NCBI GenBank assembly: GCA_900552055.1
Contig: URYI01000118.1
Location: 1-6,302 of the forward strand
Length of the DNA stretch: 6,302 nt
Direction of reading: 5' to 3'
Source: an uncultured Eubacteriales bacterium
GTDB taxonomy: Bacteria; Bacillota; Clostridia; Christensenellales; QALW01
The notes below the pieces were generated by a model. It saw only the letters and a list, made by a program, of their open reading frames with translations. It was not told where the DNA came from and did not search any database. This document shows, piece by piece, positions 1-6,302 of this stretch. The translations under genes and the position numbers were made by a program. Each line of letters opens with the position of its first letter. The stretch's first letter is position 1.

Positions 1-60
1 CTCTGCGTCAGTATATATTTACTTCTAAAGCCGGAAAATACCGAAATTAAGTCGTTTTTA

Positions 61-2115
61 CTAGCCCAACTCCACATAGCTGGAACAGGTCACATAATTA
101 GTCCCGTTGACTGTCGTTGTGATTTCAACATAGTAGCTGTACGCGCTTTCAGGAACAGTGCCCTTTATAATAGAGCCTGTAATCTCGCAGTCAACAGTCT
201 GCCAGGTCTGGTCCATTGTTGTAGTGGAATTGCCCGGCTTCTGGCTGTAGGTCATCTTTTCTGTTATATAATAAATTTTAGCACTAATACTGGATGCTTC
301 CAAAGGTATCATATGCTGAATGTAAACATCCCTGCCGCTCGGCTCATCCATGAGCTGTGTCAGGCCGCTGCCCCCTTTAACTACCCAATCGGCATAATAA
401 TAGCTTATGGGCTGCACCCAGCCGCTGCTGTGGCTGTGGTTCATATTGTTAATCATGGACAGAACCGTTTTGTCGTTATCTTTTGTATCCAGGTAAGATT
501 TGCTGTTGGAATTAATGGAGAAGCAGTTATCGCTGTTCCATCCCAGCCACATTACAGGGAAATCTACATTCTCAAACTTTTCCTGCGCAGACCATACGGC
601 CAGGCTGGCTTCAGTATTGAAATTGGGGCCCATAAAGGAAAGCGCTTCCTCAAGATATCCGCTTCCGTAAATGGGAATGGCAAACGCCCAGCGGGTATCG
701 TAGCCTATGGCAATAGAAGCTATAACCCCGCCCCAGGAAATACCTGTCACTCCAATCCTGGACGAATCCACCATCTCATCTGCACGCAGTATATTGTGCG
801 CCAGAATGGTCTGGGCTACAGCATGGTACATCCATTGCCGCTCCGCCTTGCTTCCCGCGTCATTCATGCCACTGTTATTAGGAGCGTTGGTATAGCCCTC
901 CTGGGCAAAATCTCCCGACAAGCCAAAGGTCCAATAGCTGGCGGGATCCAATTCCCTTCCGGCAAGCCCCTTGCCCGCCTCAGAGGGGAAATATCCCGTA
1001 TTGTCCATAGCTATAGCCACATATCCTCTGTCCGTCCAGAGCTTGACCCATTCGGCATATGCGTGTCCGCCCCCGCCGTGCAGAAGCACTATGGCCGGAG
1101 CTTTATTGGTGCTGCTCACCCCTTCCGGATAGCCTATATAGGCAAATACCTTGGTCTTTTCCCCATCTATTTCCACGCCGTCGTAGGTCAGCGCCTTTAT
1201 ATTGGACCAGGAATTGGCGCCCGAAGCGCTGCTCTTGGGGTCATATTCAGGCATATAGGTGATATTGGGCGTAACATCCAGCATGCCGGCCAGCCCTGTT
1301 TCCACCTGGGATTTTACCTCTTCCAGCGTCAGGCCCGCCTGCCCTGTGTATTCCCGCTCAGTCCCCTTTTCTGAATCTGTAAGACAGATATCGTCCAGCA
1401 CATAATAATCCATTCCTGAAGGCGCGCCCGGACGGATGTCAAAATTAAAGCTTTCAGCCGCAGAAATATCCTCTATCACCGGATTGGACCAATAGGGCAA
1501 TATTTCACCCGCAACCGGAAAAGCCAACCAGCCCGAAAAACCGGCCGGCAGCTTAACATGATCCTGTGCCCCCGTGCCAGCTGAATCGTCCGTCTGTGTT
1601 TCCAAAACAGTTCCGTCGCAGCGGGTAACAACAGCATCCGAGGTATTAAGAGAGCCCGATGCTCCTCCGCCGTTAAGAATCATGCCTATGCTCAGAGTCC
1701 CCTCCCCTTGATTGGAAACCCAGATGCGCACATACTTATATTGGTTCGCCTGCTTAAATTCTTCAGGCATAGCCGCCGAAAAATTCTGGCACCAGCAGCC
1801 GCCGTTATAATCCAAAAGCACCTTGTACCCCTTGCCGGCATCGGTATTGTCCTCAGTTATAGAGGTTTCGGACAGAGGGATATTATATGAACTTAAATCC
1901 TGCTGGGCAAAGATATCCGCCTCAGCCTCTTCAAAATCAAACAGCATAAGATTGTCCCCCGATGGTGATATAGGGCTGTCAGTACCGTCAGCCGTCGCCG
2001 AAGCAGTCTGAGAAGCTGAAGCGCTTGCCGAAGCGCCAGTCTGGTCACTGGCACACCCCGAAGCAATCACCATAAGCATACAGACGCTTAAAACGGCAGA
2101 AAAGATTTTTTTCAT
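61..2115 (-). CDS. Secreted lipoprotein with N-terminal beta-sandwich (CBM-like) region and alpha/beta-hydrolase (esterase-like) domain
   Basis: The 684-residue protein is probably an extracellular, membrane-anchored esterase or related hydrolase; the substrate cannot be read from sequence. Residues 1-20 are a lipoprotein signal peptide (MKK, hydrophobic core, then ASG before Cys21, the likely lipidated residue). Residues about 22-50 are a Ser/Ala/Thr-rich tether. Residues about 55-246 look like a jelly-roll, carbohydrate-binding-type domain (opens LMLFDFEEAEAD, ends YYVLDDICLT). Residues about 300-580 are the hydrolase: HGGGG at 346-350 (oxyanion region), nucleophile elbow GISWGG with Ser460, probable acid Asp529 in WNSDN, and His560 or His562 in NHSHSSGW. 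Residues about 590-684 are beta-rich, perhaps an Ig-like cap. The ATG is supported by AGGAGGA (complement of 2123-2129) 7 bases upstream. The hydrolase core resembles acetylxylan-esterase and S9-peptidase-like proteins. Fold and lipoprotein nature are well supported; an acyl-carbohydrate substrate is inference. The gene stands alone, with only a weak -10-like TATAAC (complement of 2148-2153) upstream. Confidence 0.88.
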   Translation of the reverse strand: MKKIFSAVLSVCMLMVIASGCASDQTGASASASASQTASATADGTDSPISPSGDNLMLFDFEEAEADIFAQQDLSSYNIPLSETSITEDNTDAGKGYKVLLDYNGGCWCQNFSAAMPEEFKQANQYKYVRIWVSNQGEGTLSIGMILNGGGASGSLNTSDAVVTRCDGTVLETQTDDSAGTGAQDHVKLPAGFSGWLAFPVAGEILPYWSNPVIEDISAAESFNFDIRPGAPSGMDYYVLDDICLTDSEKGTEREYTGQAGLTLEEVKSQVETGLAGMLDVTPNITYMPEYDPKSSASGANSWSNIKALTYDGVEIDGEKTKVFAYIGYPEGVSSTNKAPAIVLLHGGGGHAYAEWVKLWTDRGYVAIAMDNTGYFPSEAGKGLAGRELDPASYWTFGLSGDFAQEGYTNAPNNSGMNDAGSKAERQWMYHAVAQTILAHNILRADEMVDSSRIGVTGISWGGVIASIAIGYDTRWAFAIPIYGSGYLEEALSFMGPNFNTEASLAVWSAQEKFENVDFPVMWLGWNSDNCFSINSNSKSYLDTKDNDKTVLSMINNMNHSHSSGWVQPISYYYADWVVKGGSGLTQLMDEPSGRDVYIQHMIPLEASSISAKIYYITEKMTYSQKPGNSTTTMDQTWQTVDCEITGSIIKGTVPESAYSYYVEITTTVNGTNYVTCSSYVELG

Positions 2116-2420
2116 TGCACGCTCCTCCTATTTTTAACGCTAACTCAGTTATACAAGGGACAGCATGTCTCCGCCCTGGAACCTTCCTGTTTTCTGCTTT
2201 ATCCTCAGCCGGCTTGCTGCCCGTGCATCCTTCCTGCCCGCCGTAAAAACAGAGAAATTACAGAGACTGAGGTTGCAAGGCTAAAAATGCGCTGTTCCCG
2301 TCCATGCAAAGCACTTAATGGTTATGCACCTGACTCTTCAGAGAGCAAAAGCAGCACAGCGAGGATAAAAAACCATCCATCTTTGACCGCATTATCCCTT
2401 ATACACTGACTCTATGCATA

Positions 2421-2442
2421 TTAAAGCACAAGCGCGCTTTAA
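2421..2442. repeat. Short inverted repeat TTAAAGC...GCTTTAA
   Basis: TTAAAGC at 2421-2427 is the exact reverse complement of GCTTTAA at 2436-2442. One further C-G pair (2429 with 2434) is possible past a mismatch. No T-run follows on either strand, so it is not a canonical intrinsic terminator. It could be an operator half-site pair, or chance in A/T-rich sequence. Confidence 0.35.
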
Positions 2443-2464
2443 AAAGAATGGACATTATTAACCT

Positions 2465-2505
2465 TTTATAGCACGCAATTAACAAAAATTATAACGTGCT
2501 ATAAA
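2465..2505. repeat. Perfect 11-bp inverted repeat with 19-base spacer (possible operator)
   Basis: TTTATAGCACG at 2465-2475 is the exact reverse complement of CGTGCTATAAA at 2495-2505. The arm centres are 30 bp apart, close to three helical turns, so both half-sites would face the same side of the DNA. There is no T-run on either side, which argues against an intrinsic terminator. A weak plus-strand promoter could overlap it: TTAACA at 2479-2484 with TATAAA at 2500-2505 (15-base spacing) or TAAATA at 2502-2507 (17-base spacing). The position, about 200 bases before the kinase-like gene and 350 before the lipoprotein gene on the other strand, fits a regulator-binding site. This is inference. 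Confidence 0.5.
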
Positions 2506-2561
2506 TACTCCCTATCCCGCAGATAACGGCCGCAGCGCCCGCAGATGATATGCAAACGCTG

Positions 2562-2616
2562 CATAATGCCGCAGAATTTGCTGTCATGTATAATTAGCGT
2601 CCATTATGCCGCAAAA
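2562..2616 (+). repeat. Imperfect direct repeat CATWATGCCGCARAA, two copies 40 bp apart
   Basis: CATAATGCCGCAGAA begins at 2562 and CATTATGCCGCAAAA begins at 2602, giving 13 of 15 matches at an exact 40-bp period. The second copy ends 27 bases before the kinase-like gene's -35 element, where an activator or repressor could bind. A perfect -10 hexamer TATAAT (2589-2594) lies between the copies but has only a poor -35 (ATGCCG at 2566-2571), so it may mark a second, weaker start. Confidence 0.35.
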
Positions 2617-2643
2617 AATTAAATAATTTTTTTATTTTCCATC

Positions 2644-2673
2644 TCGACAAGCACATAATAAAAGTGGTATTAT
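2644..2673 (+). promoter_or_regulatory. Promoter for the cytidylate kinase-like gene
   Basis: TCGACA at 2644-2649 matches the sigma-A -35 consensus at five of six positions. TATTAT at 2668-2673 matches the -10 at five of six. The spacer is 18 bases and carries an extended -10 TG at 2665-2666. An A/T-only tract at 2613-2633 sits just upstream, where an UP element would be. Predicted transcription starts near 2680, giving a 5' leader of about 28 bases that contains the GGGAGG ribosome binding site (2695-2700). Confidence 0.6.
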
Positions 2674-2707
2674 TATAATAAAGATTAAAAGAAAGGGAGG
2701 CGCGGAT

Positions 2708-3331
2708 ATGAATAAAATTATAACCATTGCAAGGCAATTTGGCAGCGGAGGAAGGCTTATAGGCAAAGAGCTGGCCGAAAAATTGAATATCCCTTTTCTG
2801 GATAACGAGCTGATAACCCTGGCCGCAAAGGAAAGCGGCATGAGCCCCGAAGTGCTCAAAGGAGCGGACGAGAGAGTAACAAACAGCCTGCTTTACGGTT
2901 TGGCTATGGGCTACTTCCCGCCTGGCTACGGCTTTAATACGCCCGAACCGGGAGGCTTTACCATTACAGATAATCTCTTTATGGTACAGGCAGGCATAAT
3001 AACTAAAAAAGCTAATCAAGGGCCATGCGTAATAGTAGGGCGCTGCGCCGATTACGTTTTAAGGGAAAACCCAAACCGTGTGAGTATATTTATATACGCG
3101 GACATGAAGTCAAGAGCAGAACGCGCAGTGCAGGTATACGGCCTCAAGCCGGATAAAGTAGAAGATGAAATAAGAAAGCGGGATAAAAAAAGAGGCAATT
3201 ACTATAATTATTATACCAACAGAAGATGGGACGATTTCCACAACTACGACCTGCTGCTGGACAGCGCACGCCTGGGAATAGAACAGTCCGTAGATTTAAT
3301 TATAAAATATCTCCGGCTTTTGGGTGATTAA
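2708..3331 (+). CDS. Cytidylate kinase-like family protein
   Basis: The 207-residue cytoplasmic protein resembles the cytidylate kinase-like family (Pfam Cytidylate_kin2 type) that is widespread in Clostridia, often as an extra paralogue beside a standard cmk. It is presumably a P-loop nucleoside-monophosphate kinase, but the substrate is not established. Residues 4-20 form the glycine-rich nucleotide-binding segment (IITIARQFGSGGRLIGK). This is the family's variant; the classical GxxGxGK[ST] order is absent. Further family marks are IPFLDNELI at 28-36, VIVGRCADYVL at 108-118 (GR-x-AD as in CMP kinases), a basic LID-like segment RKRDKKRGNYY at 156-166, and the DLLLDS strand at 181-186. Length is usual for the family. 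The ATG follows GGGAGG by 7 bases. The gene is monocistronic: its own promoter lies at 2644-2673 and a hairpin terminator at 3445-3485. Calling it cmk would overstate the evidence. Confidence 0.85.
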   Translation: MNKIITIARQFGSGGRLIGKELAEKLNIPFLDNELITLAAKESGMSPEVLKGADERVTNSLLYGLAMGYFPPGYGFNTPEPGGFTITDNLFMVQAGIITKKANQGPCVIVGRCADYVLRENPNRVSIFIYADMKSRAERAVQVYGLKPDKVEDEIRKRDKKRGNYYNYYTNRRWDDFHNYDLLLDSARLGIEQSVDLIIKYLRLLGD

Positions 3332-3340
3332 TTTTTCGTG

Positions 3341-3430
3341 GAATTCATAACCTGAAAAATCTATATGCGCTAAGGCGAGACTTTTTCCTAAAGAATAATT
3401 ATCGTATTTTCAACGCTTAAGTATGAATTC
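3341..3430. repeat. Long-range 9-bp inverted repeat GAATTCATA...TATGAATTC
   Basis: GAATTCATA at 3341-3349 is the exact reverse complement of TATGAATTC at 3422-3430. The 72 bases between show no strong internal stem. Six of the nine bases (GAATTC) are self-palindromic, which lowers the significance. The repeat lies between the end of the kinase-like gene and its terminator, so it could form a long-range stem in the 3' untranslated RNA. It may equally be chance. Confidence 0.25.
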
Positions 3431-3444
3431 TTAACAAAACAAAT

Positions 3445-3485
3445 AAAAGCGCGCCTGCAATAAATTTACAGGACGCGCTTTTTTT
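3445..3485. terminator. Bidirectional intrinsic terminator between the kinase-like gene and upp
   Basis: The left arm 3445-3457 (AAAAGCGCGCCTG) pairs with 3469-3482 (CAGG, one bulged A, then CGCGCTTTT), with an 11-base loop. On the plus strand the stem runs into seven T residues (3479-3485), ending the kinase-like transcript. On the minus strand it begins 13 bases after the upp stop, and the complement of 3441-3448 gives a T-rich tail. One hairpin therefore serves two convergent units. Confidence 0.85.
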
Positions 3486-3495
3486 CAATCACCAA

Positions 3496-4607
<1,112 letters not shown>

Positions 4608-4616
4608 ATTTAAGCG

Positions 4617-4622
4617 CCTCCT
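4617..4622 (-). promoter_or_regulatory. Ribosome binding site that fixes the rpiB start
   Basis: The minus strand reads AGGAGG here, 9 bases before the ATG at 4605-4607. The upstream TTG alternative (4626-4628) would place this site inside the coding region and has no comparable site of its own. Confidence 0.85.
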
Positions 4623-4639
4623 CAACAAATATTTTATTT

Positions 4640-4668
4640 AGTATAGCAAATTACGGCCATTTTTGCAA
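4640..4668 (-). promoter_or_regulatory. Sigma-A-type promoter of the rpiB-upp operon
   Basis: On the minus strand the -35 is TTGCAA (4663-4668, four of six consensus bases) and the -10 is TATACT (4640-4645, five of six), separated by the optimal 17 bases. The predicted start near 4633 gives a leader of about 25 bases ending in the AGGAGG ribosome binding site. Confidence 0.7.
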
Positions 4669-4691
4669 TGCTTATTTTGCCCCATCAGCGG

Positions 4692-4717
4692 ATTAACAAA
4701 AAATTCCCGGAGTTAAT
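4692..4717. repeat. Short inverted repeat ATTAAC...GTTAAT between divergent promoters
   Basis: ATTAAC at 4692-4697 is the reverse complement of GTTAAT at 4712-4717, with centres 20 bp apart (about two helical turns). It sits between the rpiB and citrate synthase promoters and could be an operator. A 6-bp arm in A/T-rich sequence is weak evidence. Confidence 0.2.
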
Positions 4718-4735
4718 GATTTGTTCACATATATA

Positions 4736-4744
4736 TGATATAAT
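4736..4744 (+). promoter_or_regulatory. Extended -10 promoter of the citrate synthase gene
   Basis: TGATATAAT is a perfect extended -10 (TGnTATAAT). No good -35 lies 16-18 bases upstream (the region reads ATGATT), as is typical of promoters that rely on the TG extension. Transcription would start near 4751, leaving a leader of about 30 bases containing AAAGGGG (4765-4771), 10 bases before the ATG. Confidence 0.6.
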
Positions 4745-4781
4745 AAATACGAGATAATATACAGAAAGGGGCACACGGAAA

Positions 4782-6158
4782 ATGAATCAAAAAACAGCGG
4801 CCGACTACTCCACCATAACCCCTAAGATAAGAGAGCTGGCTCAGCTCAGTCTGGATAACAGCAATATAGATAAGGAGTTATATACCAAATATCATGTTTA
4901 CCGCGGCCTCCGTGACCTGGACGGCAACGGAGTGCTTACCGGACTTACCGAAATATCAGATATAATTTCCAGCAAAATGCAGGACGGACATAAAGTCTCC
5001 TGCGAGGGTGAGTTATATTACCGCGGGATAAGCATCCAGGACATTGTTAAAGGCTTTATATCAGAAAAGAGATACGGCTTTGAGGAAGTAACCTACCTTT
5101 TGCTTTTCGGCAATCTTCCCACGCGCGACCAGCTGCAGGAATTCTGCGACCTGCTTGCATATTACCGTACTCTCCCCACAGGCTTTGTGCGGGATATAAT
5201 AATGAAAGCGCCCAGCAAGGATATGATGAATACTCTTGCCCGCTGCGTGCTGACCATGTATTCATATGATACCAACGCAGACGATATAAGTATTCCTAAT
5301 GTCCTCAGGCAGTGCCTACAGCTTATAGCCCTCTTTCCCCTCTTTTCAGTTTACGGCTATCAGGCGTACAGTCATTATCACGACGGAAAGAGCCTTTTTA
5401 TCCACGCTCCCGTACCCGAACTGTCAACGGCAGAAAATATTCTTTACACTCTGCGCGCAGACAGTTCATATACCGAGCTGGAGGCCCGGATTCTGGATGT
5501 AGCGCTGGTGCTGCACGCCGAACACGGCGGAGGAAATAATTCCACCTTTACTACTCATGTAGTATCTTCCTCAGGCACCGATACATATTCCACCATAGCC
5601 GCTTCCTTAGGCTCTCTTAAAGGCCCCAAGCACGGAGGCGCAAATATAAAAGTGGTCCAGATGATAGAAGATATGAAAGCTTCTGTTTCGGATTGGGAGG
5701 ATGAAGACGAAATAAGAGCATATCTTAAAGCGCTGTTGAACAAACAGGCCTTTGACAAGAGCGGACTTATATACGGAATGGGTCATGCCGTTTACTCGCT
5801 CTCCGACCCGCGCGCCAATATTTTCAAAAGCTTTGTTAAAAGCTTGTCCGATGAAAAGGGACTGGGTAAAGAATTTGCGCTCTATTCGCTGGTAGAACGC
5901 TTGGCGCCCGAAGTAATAGCTAAAGAACGCAAAATATACAAAGGGGTCAGCGCCAATATCGATTTCTACAGCGGCTTTGTATACAGCATGCTCAATCTGC
6001 CCCTTGAGCTATATACTCCAATATTCGCAGTTTCACGCATCGCCGGATGGAGTGCGCACCGCATTGAAGAGCTGGTCAATGCAGGCAAGATTATAAGGCC
6101 GTCTTATATGAACGTCATGCCCAAACGGGAATATGTGCGCATGGACGACAGAAAATAA
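4782..6158 (+). CDS. Citrate synthase (citrate/2-methylcitrate synthase family, Si-type fold)
   Basis: The enzyme condenses acetyl-CoA (or propionyl-CoA in 2-methylcitrate synthases) with oxaloacetate. The 458-residue protein contains the expected catalytic residues: His284 in GPKHGGAN, His335 in GMGHAVY and Asp394 in NIDFYSG. Citrate-binding arginines are likely Arg344 (DPRA) and Arg419 (SRIAGW), with IRPSY at 438-442 near the end. The segment HAEHGGGNNSTFTTHVVSSSGTD (245-267) replaces the usual HAEHEMNAST form; I recognise this as the clostridial variant. Before the core (CEGELYYRG at 74-82) is an extension of about 70 residues with RGLRDLDGNGVLTGLTEI at 41-58, typical of the same group. 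No aconitase, isocitrate dehydrogenase or prpBD genes are in view, so true citrate synthase feeding glutamate synthesis is the likelier role, but 2-methylcitrate activity stays open. The gene is transcribed divergently from rpiB-upp. No T-run terminator follows; the stem-loop at 6220-6246 is the nearest candidate. Confidence 0.93.
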   Translation: MNQKTAADYSTITPKIRELAQLSLDNSNIDKELYTKYHVYRGLRDLDGNGVLTGLTEISDIISSKMQDGHKVSCEGELYYRGISIQDIVKGFISEKRYGFEEVTYLLLFGNLPTRDQLQEFCDLLAYYRTLPTGFVRDIIMKAPSKDMMNTLARCVLTMYSYDTNADDISIPNVLRQCLQLIALFPLFSVYGYQAYSHYHDGKSLFIHAPVPELSTAENILYTLRADSSYTELEARILDVALVLHAEHGGGNNSTFTTHVVSSSGTDTYSTIAASLGSLKGPKHGGANIKVVQMIEDMKASVSDWEDEDEIRAYLKALLNKQAFDKSGLIYGMGHAVYSLSDPRANIFKSFVKSLSDEKGLGKEFALYSLVERLAPEVIAKERKIYKGVSANIDFYSGFVYSMLNLPLELYTPIFAVSRIAGWSAHRIEELVNAGKIIRPSYMNVMPKREYVRMDDRK

Positions 6159-6219
6159 TATTAAATTAACAAGTGCGCCTAAGCCTAAAACAGCCAATTA
6201 GGGCGGGGCGGCGCGGCCA

Positions 6220-6246
6220 TTTGGCTCCCCTTGAGGGGGAGCCAAA
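6220..6246. repeat. Perfect 11-bp stem-loop in the GC-rich tail
   Basis: TTTGGCTCCCC (6220-6230) pairs with GGGGAGCCAAA (6236-6246) around a 5-base loop. It lies 61 bases after the citrate synthase stop. The flanking A and T bases fall inside the stem and no T-run follows on the plus strand, so it is a poor intrinsic terminator but could protect the 3' end. Palindromes containing GGCTCCC(C)...GGGGAGCC recur between genes in many gut Clostridia (from memory, not searched). Confidence 0.7.
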
Positions 6247-6251
6247 AGGCA

Positions 6252-6301
6252 ACCCCTGGCAGGGTTTGGGGAAGTTTACTTCCCCAAAACCTGCCAGGGG
6301 T
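6252..6301. repeat. 24-bp near-perfect palindrome at the window edge
   Basis: The left arm 6252-6275 (starts ACCCCTGGCAGG) and right arm 6278-6301 (ends CCTGCCAGGGGT) are reverse complements at 23 of 24 positions; the mismatch is G6264 opposite A6289. The tip is only two bases (or four, if the last pair opens). Five bases separate it from the 6220-6246 stem-loop. The pair looks like part of a dispersed intergenic repeat that may continue past base 6302. Confidence 0.75.
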
Positions 6302-6302
6302 C

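Larger units (their letters stand above)
2116..2707. other. 592-base divergent intergenic region without a recognisable gene
   Basis: This spacer separates the minus-strand lipoprotein gene from the plus-strand kinase-like gene. I read both strands and found no ORF with both a start and a ribosome binding site; open stretches are short or are shadows running into the kinase-like gene. Bases 2160-2400 are mixed in composition and carry no clear motif. A minus-strand stretch around 2213-2310 reads as about 30 residues with a short hydrophobic run, but it has no ribosome binding site and a stop follows quickly, so I treat it as chance or a relic. From 2420 onward structure appears: a small hairpin (2421-2442), a perfect inverted repeat (2465-2505), GCAG-rich sequence (2518-2576), a 40-bp-spaced direct repeat (2562-2616), an A/T-only tract (2613-2633) and the promoter at 2644-2673. 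The right half therefore looks regulatory. Confidence 0.6.

Noticed and set aside
1..60. Possible terminator for the lipoprotein gene
   Set aside because: Only a 3-bp CGG/CCG stem is visible, without a proper T-run. The true terminator is probably outside the window.
313..1374. Long plus-strand reading frame of about 353 residues inside the lipoprotein gene
   Set aside because: It lies wholly opposite the well-supported lipoprotein gene and has no ribosome binding site or family motifs. Its composition is that of an antisense shadow.
1980..2050. Repetitive DNA encoding the Ser/Ala/Thr tether as a possible phase-variable tract
   Set aside because: The repeat exists mainly at protein level. 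The DNA units are varied and lack a uniform short tandem tract that would slip.
2213..2310. Minus-strand open stretch with a short hydrophobic run, possibly a small membrane peptide or gene remnant
   Set aside because: It has no ATG with a ribosome binding site at its start and no similarity I recognise, and it is too short to distinguish from chance.
2613..2632. A/T-only inverted repeat resembling a terminator with a T-run
   Set aside because: The stem is all A-T with a 2-base loop and lies just upstream of a -35 element. An UP-like promoter element is a better reading.
2594..3019. Minus-strand reading frame of 141 residues overlapping the kinase-like gene start
   Set aside because: It runs opposite conserved kinase-family sequence and through that gene's promoter, with no recognisable domain or ribosome binding site.

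Overview
The window reads as ordinary chromosomal sequence from a Gram-positive anaerobe of the class Clostridia (Bacillota), probably a gut or digester organism. This is an inference. It rests on strong AGGAGG-type ribosome binding sites, a lipoprotein with a Ser/Ala/Thr-rich tether, an rpiB-upp gene pair, a cytidylate kinase-like protein of the type common in Clostridia, and a citrate synthase with the clostridial motif variant HAEHGGGNNST. Base composition looks intermediate (about half G+C by eye). I see no rRNA, tRNA, CRISPR array, transposase or phage gene.

Layout. Bases 1-60 lie downstream of the first gene and hold no convincing terminator. A large secreted lipoprotein with an alpha/beta-hydrolase (esterase-like) domain occupies 61-2115 on the minus strand. 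Bases 2116-2707 are a 592-base divergent intergenic region with no recognisable gene. It does hold a perfect 11-bp inverted repeat, a smaller hairpin, a 40-bp-spaced direct repeat and a good promoter. A cytidylate kinase-like protein follows on the plus strand (2708-3331). It converges on the minus-strand pair rpiB (4158-4607) then upp (3496-4125), and a bidirectional intrinsic terminator at 3445-3485 separates them. The rpiB-upp pair has a clear promoter at 4640-4668. A 174-base divergent spacer separates rpiB from a plus-strand citrate synthase (4782-6158), which is driven by a perfect extended -10 element. The last ~100 bases (6200-6302) are GC-rich and palindromic, with two strong stem-loops in tandem. 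They look like an intergenic repeat element cut by the window edge.

How the genes work together. Upp salvages uracil to UMP using PRPP. RpiB interconverts ribulose-5-phosphate and ribose-5-phosphate, the precursor of PRPP, so the pair forms a small pentose/pyrimidine-salvage operon. The cytidylate kinase-like protein may also act on nucleotides, but its substrate is unproven. Citrate synthase starts the oxidative branch toward 2-oxoglutarate and glutamate. The lipoprotein esterase is unrelated and probably acts outside the cell on acylated carbohydrate.

I found no convincing new multi-gene system. The points most worth a second look are the terminal palindromic element, the inverted and direct repeats in the long divergent spacer, and the three-part lipoprotein hydrolase.
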